Of a stretch of DNA of 64,000 nucleotides, positions 35,871 through 45,258 are shown piece by piece. Origin of the DNA: Flavobacterium luteolum (lineage in GTDB: Bacteria > Bacteroidota > Bacteroidia > Flavobacteriales > Flavobacteriaceae); assembly GCF_027111275.1 (NCBI RefSeq), contig NZ_CP114286.1, positions 3,272,501 to 3,336,500 of the forward strand, given 5' to 3'. Position numbers and translations under genes: made by a program. The notes under the pieces were generated by a model. It saw nothing but the letters and a program-made list of their open reading frames with translations. It ran no database searches and had not been told where the DNA came from. Numbering within the stretch: the stretch's first letter is position 1; each line of letters starts with the position of its first letter.

Positions 35871-36620
35871 ATGGAAATTATAGCATTACAAGAAGGAAAT
35901 TATGTTGCCAATTCTAAAAAAGAATTTCAGCTTTTGACAGATGGATCAAACGTTTCAGGTTTAAAAATGGCCATTCAGCCTTTTGTGGTTATCACCGATA
36001 ATGATGTTATTTTATTAGATTTCGGATTGGGATTTGTAAATAATGGTGTTCCGTTTATTTATGAAATTTTACGAAAAAACAATATCGAACCTCAACAGAT
36101 AACAAAAGTTTTGGTTTCGCATTTACATAAAGATCATATTGAAGGAATTGGTTATTTTGAAAACGGAAATCTGGTTCAGAATTTTCCAAATGCGACGATT
36201 TATATTCAAAAACGCGAAATAGATTTTGCTTTAGATCAAATCAATAATCCGTCTTATGTTCCTGAAATATTGAATGAGTTGGAAAATCTTCCAAACGTGG
36301 AATTGTTAAATGCTGACAGCGGACAAATTACTAACGAAATTTTCTATGAAGTTTCGGCTGGACATACGCAATTTCATCAAGTTTTTTGGATCAAAGCTGA
36401 TGATGAGATTGTTTTTTATGGAGCCGACGATTTACCGCAAAAAATATATTGGTCCATGCATGTTGCCTACAAAACCGACTTTGACGGGAAACGCGCTAGA
36501 GAATCTCGTAAAAAATGGGAACAACAGGCAAAAGATGAAAACTGGAAAGTGCTTTTTTATCACGATATGAAAGAGCCAATTCTAGAATTTATCGAAGAAG
36601 AAATGAAATACGTATCCTAA
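35871..36620 (+). CDS. MBL-fold metallo-hydrolase
   Basis: A 249-residue metallo-beta-lactamase-fold protein without signal peptide. The zinc motif HxHxDH is at residues 84-89 ('SHLHKDH'), and later metal ligands are likely H in 'SAGHTQFH' and D in 'FYGADDLP'. The C-terminus contains 'FYHDMKEPI'. Fold members of this type include lactonases, arylsulfatase-like and glyoxalase-like hydrolases; the substrate cannot be chosen from sequence. Its neighbour is the divergent LysR gene. Confidence 0.85.
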   Translation: MEIIALQEGNYVANSKKEFQLLTDGSNVSGLKMAIQPFVVITDNDVILLDFGLGFVNNGVPFIYEILRKNNIEPQQITKVLVSHLHKDHIEGIGYFENGNLVQNFPNATIYIQKREIDFALDQINNPSYVPEILNELENLPNVELLNADSGQITNEIFYEVSAGHTQFHQVFWIKADDEIVFYGADDLPQKIYWSMHVAYKTDFDGKRARESRKKWEQQAKDENWKVLFYHDMKEPILEFIEEEMKYVS

Positions 36621-36658
36621 AGCTTTACAATCAATTTCAGCTTTAAAATAATAAAAGG

Positions 36659-36691
36659 AAAATTCAGATTAAATTATTTAGTCTGAATTTT
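36659..36691. terminator. bidirectional terminator, overlapping the sigma-factor stop codon
   Basis: AAAATTCAGATTAAA and TTTAGTCTGAATTTT form a stem of about 14 pairs (one G-T) with a TTAT loop and T runs on both strands. It lies between the convergent MBL and sigma genes. Its stem encodes the last codons and stop of the sigma factor. Confidence 0.75.
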
Positions 36692-37275
36692 TTTTTGGCA
36701 GAAAATAGAAGAAATAAAACGCTCTTTATTTTTTCTTCCAAAGAAGAACGCAGAATAGAAAATGCTTTGGTAATCTGTGCTTCGACAGTTTTTATTGAAA
36801 TGTCAAGGTGTTCTGCAATTTCGATATTTGTTAAACCTTCTTTTTTACTCAGAATAAAAACCTCTTTACATTTTGGAGGCAGGTTTTGAATTTCTTTATT
36901 CACAGCATTCAAAACTCTTTGAAAAGCTTCTGAATCTTCTTCCTGAACAATTCCGTTCAAAGCATCGTAGTATGATTTTTCAAGAGAAAACAAAGACTGG
37001 TTTTTTCGATATAAATCGATAAATTCATTATAAGTCAATTTATAAAGAAAGCTTTTTAGAGAATGATCTGCTTTTAATCTCGTTCGCTGTTCCCAGACTT
37101 TAATAAAAACATTTTGAACAATATCTTCGGCGCTGTAAACATTCTTAACCAGACTGTTGGCATATACGCAAAGTTTATGATGATAAGTATCAATAATGTA
37201 GGTATAAGCGCTTTCATCTCCATTTTTTAGAGATTCAATTAAAATCGTATTGTCGCTGTAATCCTCAATCTTCAT
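36664..37275 (-). CDS. ECF-type RNA polymerase sigma factor (FecI-like)
   Basis: A 203-residue sigma-70 family factor. Region 2 ('HHKLCVYANSLVKNVYSAED', 'VFIKVWEQR') spans about residues 28-95. Region 4 ('LPPKCKEVFILSKKEGLTN', 'IAEHLDISIKTVEAQI') spans about 130-185. It is of the Bacteroidota SusCD-linked ECF group. It is divergent from the FecR gene, and the nearby SusC has an STN domain, so it most likely receives a transport-coupled signal through FecR and drives the SusCD operon. Confidence 0.92.
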   Translation of the reverse strand: MKIEDYSDNTILIESLKNGDESAYTYIIDTYHHKLCVYANSLVKNVYSAEDIVQNVFIKVWEQRTRLKADHSLKSFLYKLTYNEFIDLYRKNQSLFSLEKSYYDALNGIVQEEDSEAFQRVLNAVNKEIQNLPPKCKEVFILSKKEGLTNIEIAEHLDISIKTVEAQITKAFSILRSSLEEKIKSVLFLLFSAKKKFRLNNLI

Positions 37276-37485
37276 AAAAACAAATATATAAATTAATAGT
37301 TTTTTAGGTTAAAAAGTAAACCGAATTTGCTCAAAACGACTTCTTTTTTACTTTTCTATTTGAAATTTATTACAAATAAAAAAGGAATAAAAATGCAAAT
37401 ATAAATCTTTTACTTTATAATTTCTACCTAACTAGTAGAGTTTTGTTGAAAGAAAACACTTGCATGAAATAAAAAAATCATCAAA

Positions 37486-37535
37486 ATGAAAAAAACTTTA
37501 TCAAATTGTTAGGGTTTTGTTTTTTAGCTTCGTAA
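37486..37535 (+). pseudogene. possible remnant of a signal-peptide-coding start
   Basis: ATG at 37486 reads MKKTLSNC then stops. Reading one base back after codon 7 continues as LLGFCFLAS, so the two frames together look like a signal peptide. This could be the scar of a lost gene or a short leader peptide before FecR. Evidence is weak. Confidence 0.2.
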
Positions 37536-37555
37536 TAATATTAAAAACGACTAAA

Positions 37556-38707
37556 ATGACAGTAAAAAAGTCAGAGCGACTAATTGTTAAATTTATCACA
37601 AATCAAGCCTCTCAAGAAGAGATTGAGCAGCTTACAGAGTGGTTAAAAGAAGAAGAGAATCAAATTGTATTCAAGGATTTTATAAAAACCAATTATGCAA
37701 TTGATACTGCTTTGAACACTTTTGATTCGACCGAAGTTAGAAAACAGCTTTCGGAACGAATCAATAAGGAAAAGAATGTTTTTTATAAACGAAGATTTTC
37801 ATCTTATTATAAATATGCTGCGGTTTTAATTGTGGCTTTGGGAGGTTTTTATTTCTATAAAAATTCTAGTGCAGAACAAGTTAAACAAAATGTTATTGTA
37901 CCGAGAGTTGATGAGATTGTTTTACAATTGGGTAACGGTGCATCTGAAACTATTGATATTTTTGGAGAAAAAAATGTTACGGACAAAGACGGAAATATTA
38001 TTGGAAAACAAGAGAAAAACAGATTGGTTTATAATAAAGCTTTTGCTGAAGGAGAATTGGTTTACAATACATTGAAAATTCCATACGGTAAAAAATTTGA
38101 GGTGCAGCTATCAGACGGAACTTTAGTGCATTTGAATTCTGGAACGTCATTTAAATATCCAGTTCAGTTTGTCAAAAAACAAAATAGAGAAGTGTATTTA
38201 ACGGGTGAAGCTTATTTTGAAGTTAGTAAAGATAAAAACCATCCGTTTACGGTAAACGCGCAACAAGTGAATGTTGAGGTTTTAGGAACTAAGTTCAATG
38301 TTGATTCTTACAACAACAATAGTAGTACAGACGTGGTTTTGGTTGAGGGAAAAGTTTCGCTTTATAAAAATCAGAAAACAAGCCAAAATCAGGTTTATTT
38401 AATGCCAGGTTATAAAGGCTCGAATCAGAAAGGTGCAGACGATATAAAAATAGAACAAGTTAATACAGATTATTATACTGATTGGTTAAAAGGAAGCTTG
38501 GTTTTTAAAAATGCCTCTTTTGATGCTATTATCAAAAAACTAGAACGCCAATACAATGTGACTTTCATTAACAGAAATAAAACACTCGGAAAAGAAATTT
38601 TCAACGCCCGTTTTGATAATGAACCTATTGAAGTGGTCTTGAAATATTTTAGCGACAGTTATAAGATTGATTATGATATTGACCGAGACAGAATTACAAT
38701 TAAATAA
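37556..38707 (+). CDS. FecR-family anti-sigma factor
   Basis: A 383-residue inner-membrane regulator. I start at ATG 37556 ('MTVKKSERLIVKFI') because the upstream in-frame ATG at 37517 adds 13 residues unlike family N-termini. An N-terminal cytoplasmic helical region (1-80) binds sigma. A membrane segment is at about 86-103 ('YAAVLIVALGGFYFY'). The periplasmic FecR domain ('KFEVQLSDGTLVHLNSGTSF', 'FTVNAQQVNVEVLGTKFNV') follows, and a C-terminal STN-like domain (DUF4974) closes the protein. It would relay a signal from the STN-type SusC at 38900 to the divergent sigma factor. Confidence 0.92.
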   Translation: MTVKKSERLIVKFITNQASQEEIEQLTEWLKEEENQIVFKDFIKTNYAIDTALNTFDSTEVRKQLSERINKEKNVFYKRRFSSYYKYAAVLIVALGGFYFYKNSSAEQVKQNVIVPRVDEIVLQLGNGASETIDIFGEKNVTDKDGNIIGKQEKNRLVYNKAFAEGELVYNTLKIPYGKKFEVQLSDGTLVHLNSGTSFKYPVQFVKKQNREVYLTGEAYFEVSKDKNHPFTVNAQQVNVEVLGTKFNVDSYNNNSSTDVVLVEGKVSLYKNQKTSQNQVYLMPGYKGSNQKGADDIKIEQVNTDYYTDWLKGSLVFKNASFDAIIKKLERQYNVTFINRNKTLGKEIFNARFDNEPIEVVLKYFSDSYKIDYDIDRDRITIK

Positions 38708-38818
38708 AAAAAAGATATAAGAAGCAAGATTGAGAAATCTAAAATCAATAATCAGAAATCTAAAATAAACAAGCCTATGTAATAAAAATCCAAAACAAAA
38801 AGGATCGTTATAAAAAAA

Positions 38819-38844
38819 CCGGAAAATGCGCCAACATTTCCCGG
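38819..38844 (+). other. hairpin in the leader of the STN-type SusC gene
   Basis: CCGGAAAATG and CATTTCCCGG pair with one mismatch around a 6-nt loop, 55 bp before the SusC start. Just upstream, AGAAATCTAAAATCAA and AGAAATCTAAAATAA form a direct repeat (about 38730-38770). There is no T run, so this is not a simple terminator. Confidence 0.35.
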
Positions 38845-38899
38845 TAGAGTATATCGGTCAGTTAATTAACCAACCAACATTAAAAAACATTTTAAAAGT

Positions 38900-41800
38900 A
38901 TGAAAAAACTCTTGAACAGAATCAGGTTTGATAAGCCTTTTTTGAAATTTGATTTGAAAATGAAATTGACCACATTATTTCTGCTAACTGCCTTAACAGT
39001 AATGCACGCCGGAACCACTTATTCTCAAAAAAACAAGATTTCTTTTAATGCCAGCAACCTGACCGTTGCCAAAGTCATTGAAAGACTTGAATATACTACA
39101 GATTATAGATTTGTCTACAATGTCAGATCTGTAGATTTAAACAGAGTAATCGACGTAAATGCATACGAAGCTTCAATAGAAGTTATTTTAAATAAAATTT
39201 TTAATAATACGAGTACCGATTTTAAAGTGTCTGGAAACCACATTATTCTGACGCCTAGAAAAGTCTCTGCCGAAAAAACGGAAGAGAAAAAAACTGTAGG
39301 AGATTTTATCGTAAAAGGTAAAGTTACAGATGAAAAAGGAATGCCTTTGGTAGGTGCGGCGATTTCTGATAACGGTTCAGGAAGAGGTGTAGAAACCGAT
39401 TTTAATGGTGAATATCAGATAATTGCGGTAAGCAGTGAAACTACTTTGGCTTTTGCTTATTTAGGATATGTTAGGCAAGAAATAAAAGTTGAAGGAAGAA
39501 GTGTTATTAACGTTGTTTTGAAAGAAGATATTTTTGAACTTGAAGGACTGGTTTTGAAGACTGGTTATCAGGATATATCTGCAGAAAAGGCAACGGGATC
39601 TTTCTCAAGTTTAAAAGCAAAGGATTTTCAAGAACAGCGTTTAAACAGCTTAGATAAAATTTTAGAAGGACGTATCGTTGGTTATCAAGATGGAAAAATT
39701 CGTGGTACAACTTCTATGAACGGAGTTACCACGCCATTGTATGTTATTGATGGTTTTCCGATAGAAAACACTAAATATAATCAGAATTTTGGTTTAGAAG
39801 AAAATCTTCCAAACTTAAACTTAGAAGATATTGAAACGATTACAGTTCTTAAAGATGCTGCTGCAGCTTCTATTTATGGAGCGCGTGCTGCTAATGGAGT
39901 TATAGTAATTACAACTAAAAAAGCAAAAGCAGGAAGAACCAACATTTCTTATACAAGTAATATCACAGTAACACCATACAGAAATTATACTGATAATCTG
40001 ACTAACTCGGCTGATATTATTGATTTAGAGAGAGGCTGGGCAGCTTCAAATCCTAATCTTCAAGGAGCAAACGCAAGTACTTATGCGCAATCATTATTAA
40101 ATAATGCAGCTTTTACAAGTTTAGGTATGCAGACTATTTTAAAAGGATATTCGGGAGCGATTTCTCAAACAGATGCTTCTAACCAGCTAAATCATTTGGC
40201 ATCTCTAGGTTACAAATATTTTGATGATGTAGCGAGATATGCTAAACGTGATCAATTTTATACACAGCACAATATTAGTTTAGGAAAAGCATCTGAATCA
40301 AACAGTTTTAATGCATCTCTGACCTATAAAAATAATCAGCTGGAAGATATTTATTCTGAAAATGAGAGTATTGGACTTAACTTAAAAAACTCAACTCAAA
40401 TAAATCACTGGCTTTCTGTAGATTTAGGTAGTTATACCAATTTTGGTAAAAGCGATTTACAGAGTTATTATCCTTATAAACCTAGTTATTTAGCAAGTGC
40501 AGGATTTAAATATCAGCCATACAATCAATTGGTTAATGATGATGGATCTTATTTTACCTCTACAGCGGCTTCGCGATACAATAACTTTACGCTTCAGTCC
40601 ATGCAGAATTATGGCATGTACAATATGGATATTACGCCAATGGATGAGTTGGGCAGAAATGTAAGCGAGACTAAAAGTTTCTTAAACCGTACGTTTGCAA
40701 AATTTAATGTAAAGTTTAGTAATGCGTTTACTTACAATGCAATGTTTCAGTATGAATTTGGTGTAGATCGTACAAATTATTTAAGAGAAAAAGAATCATT
40801 TAGCGTAAGAGAACAGGTAAACGCAATGATGACTATTGCAAACAATGCAGCAGTTTACAATTTGCCGTACGGTGATATTTTAAAAGAAACCAATCAATTT
40901 ACAAATGCTTATAATTTCCGTCAGCAATTAAATTTTGCTCAGATATTTAATGATAAGCACGATATTTCTGCAATTGCAGGTATGGAAATACGCCATAATA
41001 AAGCAGAGTACAGAGATGATACACGTTATGGCTGGGACGAACAAACTTTATCTTTCGCACCAATCAATCAAGTTGATTTATTAAAAGTATACGGCAGTGT
41101 TTTTAATGGCTATATGTCTACTAATGATTTTTCTGCAGAAAGAGAATTCCAGAATCGCTATGTTTCTGTTTACAGTACAGCAGGATATACTTACGACAAA
41201 AAATATACTTTAAGCGGAAGTTTGCGTTGGGATCGTTCTAATTTATGGGGAACAAATAATAAATACCAAAATAAACCGACTTGGTCTGCAGGGGCGGGAT
41301 GGAATATTAATCAAGAATCATTCTTTGTCGTAAATTGGGTAGATGCGCTTAAACTGCGTGCTTCGTACGGTATTGGAGGAAATATAGCCAAAGATTCAGC
41401 TCCTTATTTAACAGCGTATTATACCAATAATGGTAATGTAGGAGGTGTTCAGGGAAGCGTTAATTCTAGACCAAACCCTGAATTATCTTGGGAAAAAACC
41501 ACAACAAAAAATATTGGATTTGATTTTAGTTTATTTAAAAGCAGATTGAGCGGAACTTTTGATTTTTACAATAAAAAAGGAGAAGATTTATTGGCAAGCA
41601 GTACAGGAGTTCCAACAGAAGGTTGGGGATATTCTACTTACAATTTAAACAACGGAGAAATGACCAATAGAGGTTATGAAGTAAGTTTAAGAGGAACAAT
41701 TGTTAAAACGCCATCTTTCTCTTGGGATGCATCAGTACTGTATGCTAATAACAAAAATAAAGTGGATTATGTTAATGTAAAAGCGCCAGTTTACTATTTA

Positions 41801-42487
41801 CAATTAGATTATCCATCTGCTTATCCTAGAGTTGGGAATAACTACAATTCTATTTACGGATACAAATGGGCAGGCTTAAGCGATAAAGGTTTGCCACAAG
41901 TATACGATGCTTCAGGAACTGCTATAATTTATAATCCTGCCGATTTAGAAGCAATACACGATTACGGTTCTACAGTACCAAATCATAGCGGATCTTTTCA
42001 TACTACTGTAGCTTACAAAGGCTTTTCTCTTTCAGCATTATTTATTTACGAACTGGGGCATAAACTTAGGAATACCTTCTTGCCTATGTTAAATAACAAC
42101 TATTCTGGAGCGTTAGGCGGCTATGTAACTGATATTACAGTAATAAACAAAAATATTGTAAACCGTTGGCAGCAGCCAGGTGATGAGGCTTTTACTAATG
42201 TACCTCGCGCAGTTTATGAATATGAGTCTGATTTCAACAGTGCTTCACGTGATATTTATCGTTATGCAGATATTAACATTCTAGATGCTTCAAATGTGAG
42301 ATTAAGTAATGTTTCATTAGCATATCAATTGCCAAAGAATGTTGTTCAGAAAGTAAATCTATATGAAGTACGATTTAATTTGAATGCAGAAAATGTATAC
42401 ACTTGGGCAAAAAGCAGAGATGCTAAATATATGCTGAACGGTTTCCAGTCACCAAGTTTTGTTTTTGGTGTAAATGTTAATTTCTAA
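38900..42487 (+). CDS. SusC-like TonB-dependent transporter with N-terminal STN signalling domain
   Basis: A 1195-residue outer-membrane transporter. After a long signal peptide ending near 'AGTTYSQ', residues 46-120 are an STN domain ('ISFNASNLTVAKVIERLEYT'), the part that contacts FecR. Then follow the carboxypeptidase-like domain ('VKGKVTDEKGMPLVGAAISD'), the plug ('LDKILEGRIVGYQDG', 'ITVLKDAAAASIYGARAANG') and a large barrel ending 'VFGVNVNF'. It forms a uptake pair with the SusD gene 17 bp downstream. Downstream thioredoxins and a peptidase suggest a peptide rather than glycan cargo; this is inference. Confidence 0.93.
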   Translation: MKKLLNRIRFDKPFLKFDLKMKLTTLFLLTALTVMHAGTTYSQKNKISFNASNLTVAKVIERLEYTTDYRFVYNVRSVDLNRVIDVNAYEASIEVILNKIFNNTSTDFKVSGNHIILTPRKVSAEKTEEKKTVGDFIVKGKVTDEKGMPLVGAAISDNGSGRGVETDFNGEYQIIAVSSETTLAFAYLGYVRQEIKVEGRSVINVVLKEDIFELEGLVLKTGYQDISAEKATGSFSSLKAKDFQEQRLNSLDKILEGRIVGYQDGKIRGTTSMNGVTTPLYVIDGFPIENTKYNQNFGLEENLPNLNLEDIETITVLKDAAAASIYGARAANGVIVITTKKAKAGRTNISYTSNITVTPYRNYTDNLTNSADIIDLERGWAASNPNLQGANASTYAQSLLNNAAFTSLGMQTILKGYSGAISQTDASNQLNHLASLGYKYFDDVARYAKRDQFYTQHNISLGKASESNSFNASLTYKNNQLEDIYSENESIGLNLKNSTQINHWLSVDLGSYTNFGKSDLQSYYPYKPSYLASAGFKYQPYNQLVNDDGSYFTSTAASRYNNFTLQSMQNYGMYNMDITPMDELGRNVSETKSFLNRTFAKFNVKFSNAFTYNAMFQYEFGVDRTNYLREKESFSVREQVNAMMTIANNAAVYNLPYGDILKETNQFTNAYNFRQQLNFAQIFNDKHDISAIAGMEIRHNKAEYRDDTRYGWDEQTLSFAPINQVDLLKVYGSVFNGYMSTNDFSAEREFQNRYVSVYSTAGYTYDKKYTLSGSLRWDRSNLWGTNNKYQNKPTWSAGAGWNINQESFFVVNWVDALKLRASYGIGGNIAKDSAPYLTAYYTNNGNVGGVQGSVNSRPNPELSWEKTTTKNIGFDFSLFKSRLSGTFDFYNKKGEDLLASSTGVPTEGWGYSTYNLNNGEMTNRGYEVSLRGTIVKTPSFSWDASVLYANNKNKVDYVNVKAPVYYLQLDYPSAYPRVGNNYNSIYGYKWAGLSDKGLPQVYDASGTAIIYNPADLEAIHDYGSTVPNHSGSFHTTVAYKGFSLSALFIYELGHKLRNTFLPMLNNNYSGALGGYVTDITVINKNIVNRWQQPGDEAFTNVPRAVYEYESDFNSASRDIYRYADINILDASNVRLSNVSLAYQLPKNVVQKVNLYEVRFNLNAENVYTWAKSRDAKYMLNGFQSPSFVFGVNVNF

Positions 42488-42504
42488 TTTTAAAAGAAGA
42501 CAAA

Positions 42505-43908
42505 ATGAAAAATCTATATAAAAATATACTGTTTGTATTAGCATTAGGAATAACTTTTGCCTCTTGTGAAAATTATTTGGATGATGTGCCAAAAGGCTCT
42601 AAAACTCCCACTACATTAGCAGATTTTGAAGCTTTTATAAGAGACGAATATGGCAATCAAGTCGTAAACGTAGAGCAAGCAATAAGTTTGATGAACGATA
42701 GATTTCAAACTGCTGCCAATTTGGCCTACTACCGATTGACAAATGCTAATTATATGTGGGATGAAAGTGCAGATCGTATTGATTTGAATCAGGCAGATGA
42801 AACTACATATTATAGAACTTATGCTGGAATTTCGACTTTTAATTTGATTATCGAAAATGCTTTGAAAACAACCGAAGCAACGGAGGCTGATAAAAGAATT
42901 CTTTGGGCTCAGGCAAAAATATTGCGAGCGATGTCTTATTTTACGCTGACCAATTTTTATGCAGATACTTACACTACTGCAAATGCAAGTAAATTATCAG
43001 TGCCTTTAATTACTAGTGCCGATATTAATGCGCCAAGCAAACAGGTAACAATTCAGGAAATGTACGATTTCATTCTAAAAGATGTAAATGAAGCAATTCC
43101 ATATTTACCAAAAGTTTCGCAAACGGCTTTGCATCCAAATTTAGGAGCTGGTTATGCATTTTATTCACGTGTTTATTTACAAATGAATAATTATACAGAG
43201 GCTTTAAAATATGCAGACATGGCTTTGGCAGAAAACAATAAATTATTTGATTGGGTAGGTTATTATAACGCTAACAAAACAGTAATTGATTTACCAAATT
43301 CATATACTACAACGCCATCGCCAATGGGGTATAACTATGTTGAAAATTATACTTTTCGTCATGGTTCTTCTTATTCGTTAGGAAGAGAATTAAGTATTCC
43401 GGTAGAAAGAGCACAACGTTTTGAAGCAGGAGATGTTAAATACAAATCACGTTGGAAAATTAGAACTGTTGGTTCAGATACCTATTTTTATTCAACTATG
43501 TCAGGAATGTATAATTTTGGAGGAATCACTACTGTTGAAGTTTATTTAATCAAAGCAGAATGTTTGGCTCGTGAAAATAAAGTAAACGAAGCCCTGAAAA
43601 TTTTAAACACTGTTCGCAAAACACGTATTTTGCCTGCATCTTATGCAGACATTTCGACAACTGACAAAGCAACGGCTTTGAACGCTATTTTCAATACTAA
43701 GCGTAACGAACTTATTTTAACCTTAATACCTTTTGCAGACGCACGTCGTCTGAATGCAGAAGGAACTTATCCGTTTAGTTTATCTAAAGTTGTATCAGGT
43801 GTAACTTATAACTTGTCTTCAACATCACATATGTGGACAATGCCTTTCCCGCAAGGAGCAACGCAAAATCCAGGAAACGGAACCATTACACAAAATGTAG
43901 AAAAATAA
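42505..43908 (+). CDS. SusD/RagB-family lipoprotein, partner of the STN-type SusC
   Basis: A 467-residue lipoprotein with lipobox 'GITFASC' (C21) and the usual next segment 'ENYLDDVPKGSKTPTTLADF'. Helical repeats such as 'RILWAQAKILRAMSYFTLTN' and 'VEVYLIKAECLARENKVNEA' are typical of the family. It is shorter than the xylan SusD. It is followed by a terminator-like hairpin before the TlpA genes. Confidence 0.92.
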   Translation: MKNLYKNILFVLALGITFASCENYLDDVPKGSKTPTTLADFEAFIRDEYGNQVVNVEQAISLMNDRFQTAANLAYYRLTNANYMWDESADRIDLNQADETTYYRTYAGISTFNLIIENALKTTEATEADKRILWAQAKILRAMSYFTLTNFYADTYTTANASKLSVPLITSADINAPSKQVTIQEMYDFILKDVNEAIPYLPKVSQTALHPNLGAGYAFYSRVYLQMNNYTEALKYADMALAENNKLFDWVGYYNANKTVIDLPNSYTTTPSPMGYNYVENYTFRHGSSYSLGRELSIPVERAQRFEAGDVKYKSRWKIRTVGSDTYFYSTMSGMYNFGGITTVEVYLIKAECLARENKVNEALKILNTVRKTRILPASYADISTTDKATALNAIFNTKRNELILTLIPFADARRLNAEGTYPFSLSKVVSGVTYNLSSTSHMWTMPFPQGATQNPGNGTITQNVEK

Positions 43909-43914
43909 CAACTC

Positions 43915-43955
43915 AAAAGCTTCCTGATTAGATTTCCCCGAAAGGGAAGCTTTTT
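43915..43955 (+). terminator. terminator or attenuator between SusD and TlpA genes
   Basis: AAAAGCTTCC (43915-43924) and GGAAGCTTTT (43945-43954) form a perfect 10-bp stem with a 20-nt loop and a T run. As the following genes lack an obvious own promoter, it may attenuate transcription, giving more transporter than enzyme. Confidence 0.6.
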
Positions 43956-43974
43956 CTAAAAATATCAATCAAAA

Positions 43975-45180
43975 ATGAAAGCAATTCAAAATAAAATAGT
44001 AGCATTCTGTCTGTGCTTGTTTATGGTTTCCATTAACATTCAGGCACAAAAGAAAAAAGCAACCTCAACACCAGTTTCTTCTTATACAATTGAAGGAACA
44101 ATAACAGGTTTAGCAGACGGAACTGAGGTAAAATTGATTCCCGGCGCGACACATTCTTCTGAACTGCCAATTGCTGAAACAACTTTAAAAGACGGGAAAT
44201 TTACTTTTTCAGGAAAATTAAACGAACCACGTTTTTTCTATGTTGTCTTTGGTAAAAACAAAGGAAATATTTCTGTAATGGTCGAAAATGCAAAAATAAA
44301 AGTATCAGCAGCTGGTACAGTTTCAGATAAAGAAGGAGAGTGGATAACATTTAAAGATGTAGTAATTACGGGCTCTAAATCACATGATTACTATGCCAAA
44401 GAAATTGCTTATAAAGATCAGCTTGATAAAGATTACAAAGCTTATCACACAAAAGAGTCCGACGAATTGAGTAAATTAATCGGTGCGGCAAGACGCGATA
44501 AAAATACAAAAGCGTTAGACTCACTTCAGAATCTTCCAGTTTGGAAAAAATTTGAAGCAGATGAAAAAGCATTTTTTACAAATGTCGAAAAAACAACATT
44601 AGCTCTTATTGCAAAACATAAAGCAACTTGGTGGGGGCCGTTCTTTATGATGACCAATTTTAGCTATTTCACAGCAGAGCAAAAACCTTTGTACGATCAG
44701 TTTTCTGATGCAGCAAAAAAAAGTTATTATGGACAAATTTTAGATAAAGATTTGAATCCGAAATCTTTAATTGGAACAAGTATAGCAAATTTCAGTTTAA
44801 AAGATAAAGACGGAAAAGCATATAGTGCAAAAGATATTGTAGCAGGAAAAAAATATATTTTGGTAGATTTTTGGGCTTCTTGGTGTGGTCCATGCCGAAA
44901 AGAAATTCCGAACTTAAAAACGGCTTATGCTGAATATGCTCCAAAAGGATTTGAAATTTTAAGCGTGTCGATTGATAAAGACGAAAAAGCTTGGCAGAAA
45001 GCACTTGGACAAGAAAACATGCAATGGCACAATCTTCTGGACGATGATAAAGTGAGTAAATCATTCAATGTAAAAGCAATTCCGGCAACTTATTTAGTAG
45101 ATAGTAAAGGTGTAATTATCGGCGACAATTTAAGAGGTGCAGAATTGGAAGCGAAATTAAAAGAGCTTTTGAAATCGTAA
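43975..45180 (+). CDS. TlpA-like thioredoxin-family protein with DUF4369 domain (first copy)
   Basis: A 401-residue exported protein (signal ending near 'INIQAQ'). Residues 35-135 are a DUF4369-like beta domain ('YTIEGTITGLADGTEVKLIP'), residues 140-250 are helical, and residues 265-401 are a TlpA/ResA-type thioredoxin. The active site is WCGPC with C304 and C307 in 'DFWASWCGPCRKEIP'. The conserved cis-proline is in 'KAIPATYLVD'. Such proteins reduce or exchange disulfides in the periplasm. It lies between the SusCD pair and the M16 peptidase gene. Confidence 0.9.
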   Translation: MKAIQNKIVAFCLCLFMVSINIQAQKKKATSTPVSSYTIEGTITGLADGTEVKLIPGATHSSELPIAETTLKDGKFTFSGKLNEPRFFYVVFGKNKGNISVMVENAKIKVSAAGTVSDKEGEWITFKDVVITGSKSHDYYAKEIAYKDQLDKDYKAYHTKESDELSKLIGAARRDKNTKALDSLQNLPVWKKFEADEKAFFTNVEKTTLALIAKHKATWWGPFFMMTNFSYFTAEQKPLYDQFSDAAKKSYYGQILDKDLNPKSLIGTSIANFSLKDKDGKAYSAKDIVAGKKYILVDFWASWCGPCRKEIPNLKTAYAEYAPKGFEILSVSIDKDEKAWQKALGQENMQWHNLLDDDKVSKSFNVKAIPATYLVDSKGVIIGDNLRGAELEAKLKELLKS

Positions 45181-45258
45181 TTAAGTTTTCAGTTATAGTC
45201 GAAAATTAAAACTGAAAACCTAAACTGAAATTAAAACAACAAACAAAAAAATATCAAC

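Noticed and set aside
38708..38899. Possible riboswitch in the leader of the STN-type SusC
   Set aside because: Only one small hairpin and a direct repeat are seen; nothing matches a known riboswitch core.
42729..42738. CTACCGATTG, one mismatch from the LacI-type operator
   Set aside because: Inside the SusD coding region of an unrelated operon, no flanking symmetry; likely chance. A two-mismatch case at 47743 in the peptidase gene was dropped for the same reason.
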